This document shows, piece by piece, positions 1-5,880 of a stretch of DNA of 5,880 nt. Source of the DNA: Blautia sp. Its GTDB lineage: Bacteria > Bacillota > Clostridia > Lachnospirales > Lachnospiraceae. The translations under genes were made by a program, and so were the position numbers. Location of the stretch: assembly GCA_017515945.1 (NCBI GenBank), contig JAFWDX010000262.1, positions 1-5,880 of the forward strand, read 5' to 3'. The stretch's first letter is position 1, and every line of letters begins with the position of its first letter. Under the pieces are notes generated by a model. It was given only the letters and a program-made list of their open reading frames with translations, was not told where the DNA came from and ran no database searches.

Positions 1-54
1 CTGTTCACAGAATGTTTGGAGGGCCAGACCCCATATACCTTGAATGGTAAGGAG

Positions 55-1953
55 TCAGCTCCGCGTAAAATCCGGGAGCTTGCGGAGCCGCGCCTCCATC
101 AGGTCTCTGAGCCGGATATCCCTTCTGCCGCCCCACAGCTCGTCATCGATCATGACATCCTCATTAATCCTTCGGTCCGCCTCGCTGCAGAAACGCAGGA
201 AGGCTTCAAAAGGCATGGCCCCGTTGTGGTTGCGAAAGGAGGTCTCATATGCATAGTCCGAAAACAACTCCAGGAAATCCCTCACGAGATCCAGCGCACC
301 CTTCTGCATGGCCAGCACCGTTTCCTTATAATGTTCGGCAGGGCCGCAGTCAAAGACCGGCGTGCGCGCATCCGAATACCCGATACACGAAGGCGCCGCC
401 TCCAGATAGGCATATTCGCGCATGGTAGCCTCCATATAAGGGCTGAAATCCAGGAAAGCCCTGATGGAAAAGCCGCTCTGCCCCTCACACTGAAACTGCC
501 TGCTGCCGTCTCCATGGAAAAAGAACACCGGGACAGGGATCCCGGAAGCTTCCCTGACAGCCTGGGCGATCCGCCCGCTGTATCCCATGTCAAAGATCGC
601 GGTTCCCTCAGTGACCGGCGCGTCCGGATTGCGCAGCAGATAATCACGTACCCGTTCCCTGGCTGCCTCATGCTTCTTACCGTCATAATACAGACGGATA
701 AAATCTCCGATAAACTGCTGGAAGGACTCCGGGCAAAATGTCTCGCCGCTGCGGTACAGCCTGTTGTCAGGCACATGCGCCAGGCTCTCCTCTCCTGAAC
801 AAAATGCCAGGAGCTTTAGGAGCTTTTCGGGCGTCTGCCTGGTAATGTCCACCGGCAGGTCATACAGGTCCAGCGGGTGTCTGATCATCACCGGCAGCAT
901 GGCCAGCCTGGATACATACAGATATCCGCAGTCCGGCAGCCACGGGTGGAATCTGCGCAGGATCCTGTATGCGAGCATGGGGAGATACCCATCTCTGGAC
1001 AGGAAAAGGATCCGGCTGACCCGGTCCCTGACGGCACCATCCGACAGCCATCGCACCAGCGAAAGCACCTCCGGTCCCAGCGCCGCATATCCCACAAAAT
1101 ACGGATCCTGGTTGTAATCCGAATCCGGCATAAAAGGCCGGAACGGATCATCAAAATACCGGTTCGCAGCCATCTGCCGCATGATGGAGATCCCTGGCTC
1201 ACGCCGTGCCTTCTCCCAATCCGTCAGATCCCTGCAGATCTTTTCCGCCTGATGGGCGCAGCCATACTGCTCAAAGACATCCATGGTTCCCGGCAGATGG
1301 ACGGCCCGGATCCCGGCTTCCTCAGCCGGCCTGATATCCGACGTCAGGCTGTCTCCGATATGCATGATCTGTGACGGCTCCACGCCAAGTATCTCCGGGA
1401 GCTTTCTGAACATGCTTCCCGTACTCTTAAGCAGACCTGTTTCCGACGAGACATAGATCTCAGGCTTTCCGGGATAACCACATCCGGCCAGCAGGCGGGA
1501 CAGATCCTGTCCGTTTAAATACATATCGCTGAGCAGGATCACACGACGTCCGCTGGCAAGCGCCTTTTCATACAACAAACGACCGCTCTTTCTCGGACGG
1601 CAGAGGTGCTTCTCCAGCTCCCTCTCTGCATGCAGCATGGAGGCGGCAGTTTCATGCGCCAGACCGAATTCCTCCTCCAGTACCCGGTAAATGTCGTCGA
1701 TCAGAAAATCCTCCCCTGCCAGCTCATGCCGGATGACCTTCCGGCGCAGAGACGCCTCCGCCATGGTCCGGAGCCTGGCAAAGCTGACATGCGTGTCCAT
1801 CAGCTTCCTGAAAGAAGCATCGAGCAGATTAAATTTCTCCTGCTCCGTCCTGACCGGGCGCAGCAGCAACGTATCAAATATATCAAAACTGATCACCTTT
1901 ATTTCCGGTCGGGTGAACAGCTCCGCAATACTCTCCAGGCTTTCATATTCCAT
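55..1953 (-). CDS. HAD-superfamily hydrolase with a large unassigned C-terminal module (COG5610-like)
   Basis: A 632-residue, soluble-looking protein. Residues about 18-235 form a HAD fold: motif I SFDIFDTLL (nucleophile D24), motif II ILLSDMYL (S142), motif III lysine K176, motif IV IGDSLTSDI (D201, D206). The residue two after the nucleophile, normally the general acid in HAD phosphatases, is Phe26, with Asp at 27. Residues about 250-632 form a second module with FLSRDGYLP (317-325), YVSR (346-349), FDMGYSGRIAQ (454-464) and FFHGDG (478-483). I recognise this two-part layout from poorly characterised 'predicted HAD hydrolases' in glycan loci. Its reaction is unknown, but a phosphorylated sugar or glycan intermediate is a reasonable guess. 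The ATG at 1953 is chosen over the ATG two codons upstream (1959) because AGGAGG (1962-1967) lies 8 nt from the former and only 2 nt from the latter. The gene follows the glycosyltransferase after a 256-bp gap filled mostly by a repeat element. Confidence 0.88.
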   Translation of the reverse strand: MEYESLESIAELFTRPEIKVISFDIFDTLLLRPVRTEQEKFNLLDASFRKLMDTHVSFARLRTMAEASLRRKVIRHELAGEDFLIDDIYRVLEEEFGLAHETAASMLHAERELEKHLCRPRKSGRLLYEKALASGRRVILLSDMYLNGQDLSRLLAGCGYPGKPEIYVSSETGLLKSTGSMFRKLPEILGVEPSQIMHIGDSLTSDIRPAEEAGIRAVHLPGTMDVFEQYGCAHQAEKICRDLTDWEKARREPGISIMRQMAANRYFDDPFRPFMPDSDYNQDPYFVGYAALGPEVLSLVRWLSDGAVRDRVSRILFLSRDGYLPMLAYRILRRFHPWLPDCGYLYVSRLAMLPVMIRHPLDLYDLPVDITRQTPEKLLKLLAFCSGEESLAHVPDNRLYRSGETFCPESFQQFIGDFIRLYYDGKKHEAARERVRDYLLRNPDAPVTEGTAIFDMGYSGRIAQAVREASGIPVPVFFFHGDGSRQFQCEGQSGFSIRAFLDFSPYMEATMREYAYLEAAPSCIGYSDARTPVFDCGPAEHYKETVLAMQKGALDLVRDFLELFSDYAYETSFRNHNGAMPFEAFLRFCSEADRRINEDVMIDDELWGGRRDIRLRDLMEARLRKLPDFTRS

Positions 1954-1961
1954 CTCCATAT

Positions 1962-1967
1962 CCTCCT
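1962..1967 (-). promoter_or_regulatory. Ribosome binding site of the HAD gene (decides the start)
   Basis: Read on the minus strand, this is a perfect AGGAGG. It is followed by ATATGGAG and then ATG, so it is 8 nt from the ATG at 1953 but only 2 nt from the alternative ATG at 1959. Normal spacing favours the shorter protein. Confidence 0.8.
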
Positions 1968-2007
1968 GTCCCGTTCCGCCCTCGCACCAGGTCCGGAATC
2001 GTCAGAT

Positions 2008-2037
2008 ATTATGAGTATCCCTCCGGGTAACTGTTCA
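2008..2037 (-). promoter_or_regulatory. Weak candidate promoter for the HAD gene, overlapping the element end
   Basis: On the minus strand, TGAACA (2032-2037, inside the left terminal repeat) is separated by 18 nt from CATAAT (2008-2013). The matches to consensus are 4/6 and 5/6. It would start a transcript about 45-55 nt before the HAD start codon. The fit is modest and chance occurrence is quite possible. Confidence 0.2.
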
Positions 2038-2041
2038 GTCA
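2025..2041 (+). repeat. Left terminal inverted repeat of the intergenic element
   Basis: GGGTAACTGTTCAGTCA, an exact reverse complement of 2199-2215. A perfect 17-bp inverted match at this distance is very unlikely by chance. Confidence 0.85.
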
Positions 2042-2060
2042 GCACCTCGCATTTACTGCG

Positions 2061-2087
2061 ACACCGCAGGCGTGCCTTGGCAGGTGC
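2061..2087 (+). repeat. Internal 27-nt repeat, copy A
   Basis: Matches copy B (2116-2142) at 23 of 27 positions. It contains the small hairpin TGCC-TT-GGCA (2073-2082). A further inverted pair, GCACCT (2042-2047) and AGGTGC (2082-2087), together with CGCA-TTTAC-TGCG (2048-2060), adds to the folding potential on this side of the element. Confidence 0.7.
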
Positions 2088-2115
2088 GTGGAACAAAAGC
2101 TCAATAGCCAAGGCC

Positions 2116-2142
2116 ACACCGAAGGCGTCCCTTGGGAGGCGC
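2116..2142 (+). repeat. Internal 27-nt repeat, copy B
   Basis: Matches copy A (2061-2087) at 23 of 27 positions. It carries the hairpin TCCC-TT-GGGA (2128-2137), in which one G-C pair of copy A is replaced by C-G on both sides of the stem, so pairing is kept. Confidence 0.7.
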
Positions 2143-2158
2143 ACTTTCAATGCGACGA

Positions 2159-2204
2159 AAGGAGCCTGCGCCTGGCCTCGTAACTGTGAAGGAGCTTGTG
2201 ACTG
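2159..2204 (+). repeat. Pair of degenerate direct repeats, about 16 nt each, 30 nt apart
   Basis: AAGGAGCCTGCGCCTG (2159-2174) and AAGGAGCTTGTGACTG (2189-2204) agree at 13 of 16 positions. The second runs into the right terminal repeat, which suggests that the right end grew by duplication followed by drift. Confidence 0.5.
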
Positions 2205-2213
2205 AACAGTTAC
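2180..2213. repeat. 8-bp inverted repeat (local hairpin) at the right end of the element
   Basis: GTAACTGT (2180-2187) can pair with ACAGTTAC (2206-2213) around an 18-nt loop. The same right-hand arm is also part of the 17-bp terminal pairing with 2025-2041, so the two structures exclude each other. There is no U-tract in either direction, so this does not look like an intrinsic terminator. Confidence 0.55.
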
Positions 2214-2215
2214 CC
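2199..2215 (-). repeat. Right terminal inverted repeat, carrying the glycosyltransferase stop codon
   Basis: TGACTGAACAGTTACCC on the plus strand, exactly complementary to 2025-2041. The minus-strand TAA at 2210-2212 that ends the glycosyltransferase gene lies within it, so the last codon (GGG) and the stop are read from repeat sequence. Confidence 0.85.
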
Positions 2216-4336
2216 CTCTGGTATAATGATATGCGCAAATCCTGCCCTTTTCAACAGCTCATCATATTTCTTCTGCCGGTAATGGGAGACCGCCATGACG
2301 ACCGGCAGCTCCCTGTCCCCCTCTGTCAGAGGATCCAGCACCCGGAACCCTCTCATGGTCTTCCGGCCGCCGGCCGTTCCGCCCTCCTCCAGCACACCGC
2401 GGATCTCCACGGGCAGCGTCCCGATCACATCCAGCATCCGGTTCGCGTACTGCCCGCTGCCGCAGATATACAGCGCCGGATACGTCTCCAGTTCCCCGAG
2501 CAGTTCATCCCCCAGCACATCCCGCGCAAGGGCACTGCCCGGTGTCAGCTGGCAGAGCAGATCCAGCAAAGCCTCAGATGTGAATTCCTCCTCCGTCTGC
2601 GCCGCGTATATCTCCTCCTGTCCTGTTTCATACAGCATCTGGATCCGGCCGGATACATCCCTTCCCCACTTACGGTACGCATGCCAGAAGGCTTCGCTCT
2701 CCCTGAACCGCGCCTTGAGCCGGGGCAGGTTTTCCCGCGCGGCCTGCCAGCTCTTCAGATATCCCAGCGCGTGTCTGCGGTCAAATCCCGCTGTCACAGT
2801 GGAATGCGCCCGGAAACGCCTGGCGTAAAAGGGTCTGTGCAGCAACCGGACGCGGTCGGCCATGGTCAGCATCTCAAAAATGAAGCCGATGTCCTCATGA
2901 AGGATCCCCTCCCTGAACGCAAGGCCGCTGCGGAGCAGGAAATCCCTGCGGAGCATATAAGTCGGAACGCTCGGAGAGAGGGTGTCCTTTTCCACACAGG
3001 TAATGAAAGCCTCTCCGTCAAAGTATAACCCCTGTGTCTTCTCATATGAAAACAGCACCGATGCAGCCTGTGCGGCGAAACGCTCCTCCTGCGCGAACTG
3101 CCGGTTTTCAAATCCGATCACGTCCAGATCGTCCTGCTCCATATATGTGCAGAGGGTCTCCAATGCATCATCCATCAGCCAGTCGTCGGCATCCGCCATA
3201 TAGATCATTTTTCCCCGGGCATGGGCGGCCGCCAGATTTCTGGCTGCCGCCTGCCCTTTATTCTCCCCGCAGGTGATCACACGGACGCGCGGATCCATCT
3301 GCCGGTAAGCCTGCAGGATCGCCGGCGAGTCGTCCGACGAGCCGTCGTCCACACAGATCACCTCCAGATTCCTCATGGACTGACCGAGGATACTCTCCAG
3401 ACATTCGCGCAGATAAGGCGCCACGTTATACACGGGGATCAGGACCGACACGGCAGGCGGCTCCCCGGTTACGCTGAATTCCCCTTCCGCAGGCACCGCT
3501 TTGCCGCAGGCTTCCTTAAACTTGCCCCGGCAGTTTTCCGCGATCTTTTTTCTGTAAAAATCCACAGCCCCAAGCAGTGCCTCATCCTCCAGATAAAGGC
3601 TTCGGGCGGCCGCGATGTGCTGCAGGATCCGGATACATCCGTCCACATTTTTCATGGTCACGCCGCCCGTCATGATGGACGACTCCCTGAACCTGCGGAT
3701 GAACCACCGTTCCGGCCTCGCCTGGATCCTGCGGGCGGCCATCAGCACATCAAAGGCAAAGCTCTCGTCCTCATGCAGCGCTCCGTCCGGAAAGCGGATC
3801 CCATACTCCTCCAGGAATGAGCGCCGGTAAAAATACCGTGGCTGAGAGGGCATCCAGACCCACACCTGCATCCACCGGATATACAGTTCCCGCCCCGTGA
3901 GCGTGTCCGGATATTCGGACTTGAAAACGGCCGGATTCCTGTGAAAACGCTCCTCCAGGCCGGGATTTTCATAGATAAAGGAAGCACAGAAAACGATCGC
4001 ATCCAGCCTGTGTCTGTCCGCCCTCTCACACAGCTTTTCCAGCGCGTCGGGGACGATCAGATCGTCCGCGTCCAGGAAATAAACATACTCACCCCCGGCC
4101 AGCGAAAGTCCCCTGTTTCTCGCTGACGCGAGGCCCGCATTTTTTTCATTCCGATATATACGGATGCGCGGATCCTCTGCGGCTGCCTGCCGGAGTACCT
4201 GACCGGAGCCGTCCTGTGAGCAGTCGTCGATGCATATGATCTCCAGGTCCCGGAGGGTCTGCCGTCTCACGCTTTCCAGGCATTCCCCGACATATGCCTC
4301 CACATTATATACAGGAATTATGACAGATACTTTCAT
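2210..4336 (-). CDS. Tandem family-2 glycosyltransferase with C-terminal Rossmann-like domain
   Basis: A 708-residue cytoplasmic protein with two GT-A/GT2 domains. Domain 1 spans about residues 2-225 (SVIIPVYNV at 4-12, IDDCSQD at 36-42, DAD at 89-91, HED at 188-190). Domain 2 spans about 296-515 (SVLIPVYNV at 297-305, VDDGSSDD at 329-336, DAD at 382-384, HED at 480-482). Each has the nucleotide-binding motif, the metal-binding DxD and the ED expected of the catalytic base, so both are probably active in transferring sugars from nucleotide donors. Residues about 620-708 begin YICGSGQYA, a GxGxxA nucleotide-binding turn, and look like a small Rossmann domain sometimes attached to glycan enzymes. 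The frame is open up to 4447, but the start at 4336 is preferred: it begins directly with the GT2 strand MKVSVIIPVYN, has AGGGAG 7 nt upstream and forms the ATGA overlap with the flippase gene. The TAA stop lies inside the terminal repeat of the downstream element. Donor and acceptor sugars cannot be predicted. Confidence 0.93.
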   Translation of the reverse strand: MKVSVIIPVYNVEAYVGECLESVRRQTLRDLEIICIDDCSQDGSGQVLRQAAAEDPRIRIYRNEKNAGLASARNRGLSLAGGEYVYFLDADDLIVPDALEKLCERADRHRLDAIVFCASFIYENPGLEERFHRNPAVFKSEYPDTLTGRELYIRWMQVWVWMPSQPRYFYRRSFLEEYGIRFPDGALHEDESFAFDVLMAARRIQARPERWFIRRFRESSIMTGGVTMKNVDGCIRILQHIAAARSLYLEDEALLGAVDFYRKKIAENCRGKFKEACGKAVPAEGEFSVTGEPPAVSVLIPVYNVAPYLRECLESILGQSMRNLEVICVDDGSSDDSPAILQAYRQMDPRVRVITCGENKGQAAARNLAAAHARGKMIYMADADDWLMDDALETLCTYMEQDDLDVIGFENRQFAQEERFAAQAASVLFSYEKTQGLYFDGEAFITCVEKDTLSPSVPTYMLRRDFLLRSGLAFREGILHEDIGFIFEMLTMADRVRLLHRPFYARRFRAHSTVTAGFDRRHALGYLKSWQAARENLPRLKARFRESEAFWHAYRKWGRDVSGRIQMLYETGQEEIYAAQTEEEFTSEALLDLLCQLTPGSALARDVLGDELLGELETYPALYICGSGQYANRMLDVIGTLPVEIRGVLEEGGTAGGRKTMRGFRVLDPLTEGDRELPVVMAVSHYRQKKYDELLKRAGFAHIIIPEG

Positions 4337-5871
4337 CTGATCTCTCCCTTGCTTTTGATTAAAGAAAAAAGCATCGGCCTGGCCTGTTTCCATTCCCGGG
4401 TTCCTGACCAGACAAGCAGATAAAGCAGCCCGGGGATCACCACACACAGTCCTCCCTTAGCCAGCAGTCCGGCCAGCCCCTCCCAGGGAACCAGTTCCGC
4501 CACTTTATATGTCACGGTGCCGATCGCGGCGCTCACGCACAGATATTTAAAATGAGCGGCAAAATAACTGCGAAGCTTTGCCAATGGGAAATAGCCGGTA
4601 AACAGGATCCATGCGCCTCCGATAAAGTTAAAGACAAAATAAGAAAGCATGGTCGCGAGAATGATCCCGGCCAGACCGAGGAGGCGGATCAGCACCCAGT
4701 TCAGCACCACATTGGCCAGGGCCTCCGTCACTGACAGATAGCGGGCCTGCCACCACAACCCCACGGATTCTGAGTATAACGTCCGTATATCCCCCATCTT
4801 GAGTACATAGAAATACACGCCGAAAAACAGGGCATATACAGCAGGAAGGGTCATCCCGCTCCCTGCCCAGAGCAGCATGAACGGCTGATACAGACACACC
4901 AGGCAGATGGCGCACCATCCGCTGATCCACATGAACAGAAAATTGATGCGATCCATATCGCCCAGGTTTTTTTCTACAGTCTCCATGGCGATACTGTTGC
5001 CGACGCCCCCGGCCATCGAATTTTTCACCACGGCCAGGATCATCACGATGGAGTCCATCACATAATAATAGTTTCCGTATACGGCATTGATCTCAAGCCC
5101 GAGAAAGGCGGATATGAACATGGAATCAAAGGCATTCCGGGACATGGATGCCGCCTTGCGCACCATCAGTCCCACCACCTGTTTCCGGATCCTCAGGTAT
5201 GTGTCCCGCTCCAGTTCCCCCTCCTTGTGATACTGTCCAAGGAGCTTTGTCGACCGGTAAGCGCACAGCAGACTGTAGGCAGCCGTGGACAGCGGCACTG
5301 TCAGTGCATACAGATAAAAATTCCGTGCCAGGCAGATGCAGATCATCTGCAGGATATACATGCCCGCCTGGGTAAAAATATGGACGAAGCCGCTCACATC
5401 GTCCCTCTGATGGGCCGCCAGCAGGGCTTTTCTCTCCGGAAAGAGGAAGCAGTTCATGCAGGCGTCCCCCAGGTAGATCAGATAGAGCAGATAAATATTG
5501 ATGTCTGAGGGAGGCTCGGACCGGATCAGCGCAGGCAGAAAAAGCAGCACCAACAGGCCGCCGGCGCCGGTGATCAGACCTACGACCCTGTATACCCGGG
5601 AGTAGAATTTCAAAAGTGCGTTGATCGCCCGGGTATCATTGTCCGCGATCGGCTGATACATACTGAAGGTGATGCACATGCCGAAGCCCATCTCGGCCAG
5701 ATTCAGCATCTGGATGATCGAATAAAACAGCCCCGTCAGTCCGAGATAGGACGCGCCCATCTGATGGATGATCATGGTGCGGACGATAAAGGGAAGAAGG
5801 ATCCCGGACAGCTTGTCCAGCTCCCCGACGACGATATTCCGTTTTGTATTTCTGGAACGTGCAAGCCTCAT
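4333..5871 (-). CDS. Wzx-like polysaccharide flippase (oligosaccharide/lipid exporter family)
   Basis: A 512-residue, strongly hydrophobic protein with about 12-14 predicted membrane segments (roughly residues 21-40, 43-68, 93-115, 124-145, 160-182, 187-206, 250-285, 311-335, 340-358, 385-427, 440-461 and 468-488). The basic N-terminus (RSRNTKRN) followed by LLPFIVRT, SYLGLTGLFYSI, LNLAEMGFG and MYQPIAD is a pattern I recognise from Wzx/RfbX-type (COG2244) transporters in Firmicutes glycan loci. Members of this superfamily move lipid-linked glycans across the cytoplasmic membrane; the cargo here is unknown. The start is uncertain: the codons upstream (CTT, TCC, GCA) stay open to the window edge, and no Shine-Dalgarno is seen in the nine visible bases. 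However, the basic N-terminus looks family-typical, so the true start should be here or just outside. The TGA stop overlaps the next gene's ATG in an ATGA junction, indicating translational coupling. Confidence 0.9.
   Translation of the reverse strand: MRLARSRNTKRNIVVGELDKLSGILLPFIVRTMIIHQMGASYLGLTGLFYSIIQMLNLAEMGFGMCITFSMYQPIADNDTRAINALLKFYSRVYRVVGLITGAGGLLVLLFLPALIRSEPPSDINIYLLYLIYLGDACMNCFLFPERKALLAAHQRDDVSGFVHIFTQAGMYILQMICICLARNFYLYALTVPLSTAAYSLLCAYRSTKLLGQYHKEGELERDTYLRIRKQVVGLMVRKAASMSRNAFDSMFISAFLGLEINAVYGNYYYVMDSIVMILAVVKNSMAGGVGNSIAMETVEKNLGDMDRINFLFMWISGWCAICLVCLYQPFMLLWAGSGMTLPAVYALFFGVYFYVLKMGDIRTLYSESVGLWWQARYLSVTEALANVVLNWVLIRLLGLAGIILATMLSYFVFNFIGGAWILFTGYFPLAKLRSYFAAHFKYLCVSAAIGTVTYKVAELVPWEGLAGLLAKGGLCVVIPGLLYLLVWSGTREWKQARPMLFSLIKSKGEIR
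4344..4349 (-). promoter_or_regulatory. Ribosome binding site of the glycosyltransferase gene
   Basis: AGGGAG on the minus strand, 7 nt upstream of the ATG at 4336 and inside the last codons of the flippase gene. It supports the start that makes the ATGA overlap rather than the longer open frame reaching 4447. Confidence 0.7.
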
Positions 5872-5880
5872 AAGGGATGC

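Larger units (their letters stand above)
2025..2215. repeat. 191-bp MITE-like or structured intergenic element with 17-bp terminal inverted repeats
   Basis: The stretch is bounded by perfect 17-bp inverted repeats and fills most of the 256-bp gap between two codirectional genes. Inside it are a 27-nt sequence present twice, a second pair of about 16-nt repeats offset by 30 nt, and several small hairpins. It has no transposase and no convincing gene. An 83-codon minus-strand frame (1899-2150) crosses the element and runs into the HAD gene, but it lacks a ribosome binding site and looks repeat-derived. The sequence resembles non-autonomous miniature elements or structured intergenic repeats. 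No clean target-site duplication is seen: CCCTC occurs at 2019-2023 and 2214-2218, but the copies are not symmetrically placed. Copy number in the genome cannot be judged from one window. Confidence 0.75.

Noticed and set aside
1..10. CTGTTCA at the window start matching part of the element's terminal repeat
   Set aside because: Only seven bases match and the following sequence diverges at once. This is within chance and no second arm is visible.
1..54. Terminator after the HAD gene
   Set aside because: Only a 4-bp stem (TACC/GGTA) is present, with no following U-tract on the minus strand.
16..798. Long plus-strand open frame (260 codons) opposite the HAD gene
   Set aside because: It lies wholly antisense to a well-supported gene, has no recognisable domain, and its composition (rich in Arg, Pro, His) is typical of an antisense shadow in GC-rich coding sequence.
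1899..2150. Minus-strand 83-codon frame spanning the element and the HAD gene's start
   Set aside because: It overlaps the HAD start and ribosome binding site in another frame, has no ribosome binding site of its own that I can see, and its sequence is a translation of the internal repeats.
2006..2233. Extension of the terminal inverted repeats beyond 17 bp into the AT-rich flanks
   Set aside because: Both flanks contain ATAAT and GG runs facing outward, but alignment needs several gaps and mismatches, so similarity beyond the 17 bp is not convincing.
2132..3028. Plus-strand open frame of 298 codons running from the element into the glycosyltransferase gene
   Set aside because: It starts in repeat sequence and is antisense to conserved GT2 motifs. 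The product shows no family resemblance, so it is a shadow frame.
3221..3820. Plus-strand open frame of 199 codons
   Set aside because: Antisense to the GT2 coding region, with His/Arg/Pro-rich low-complexity composition and no ribosome binding site or domain.
4337..4447. N-terminal extension of the glycosyltransferase (37 extra codons)
   Set aside because: It would lie inside the flippase coding region, resembles no GT2 N-terminus, and the internal ATG has better spacing, a ribosome binding site and the typical GT2 beginning.

Overview
The window holds three genes, all on the minus strand, from what looks like a surface-polysaccharide locus of a Gram-positive anaerobe. Strong AGGAGG-type ribosome binding sites, a fairly GC-rich composition with many AGG/CGG/GGG and ATC codons, and protein families that I recognise mainly from gut Clostridia suggest a Lachnospiraceae-like organism. 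That assignment is inference; there is no phylogenetic marker here.

In transcription order (right to left), the first gene is a multi-pass membrane protein of the Wzx-like polysaccharide flippase family (4333-5871). Its frame stays open to the window edge. It overlaps by an ATGA junction with a large cytoplasmic protein of 708 residues (2210-4336). That protein carries two complete family-2 glycosyltransferase domains in tandem, followed by a small Rossmann-like nucleotide-binding domain. A 256-bp gap follows, then a 632-residue two-module protein (55-1953) with a HAD-hydrolase N-terminal half and a C-terminal half of unassigned function, of the COG5610 type. Only 54 bases remain after its stop, with no terminator, so the locus probably continues past position 1.

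A plausible division of labour is that the double glycosyltransferase adds sugars to a lipid-linked glycan, the flippase moves it across the membrane, and the HAD protein processes a phosphorylated or glycosyl intermediate. The substrates cannot be read from the sequence.

The most unusual part is the gap between the second and third genes. It contains a 191-bp non-coding element (2025-2215) with perfect 17-bp terminal inverted repeats and internal degenerate tandem repeats. Two 27-nt internal copies differ by a compensatory base-pair swap in a small hairpin, and a local 8-bp hairpin competes with the long terminal pairing. The right terminal repeat supplies the stop codon of the glycosyltransferase gene. 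It looks like a MITE-like or structured intergenic repeat that could act as an RNA element within the operon transcript. No tRNA, rRNA, CRISPR array, transposase or convincing rho-independent terminator was seen.
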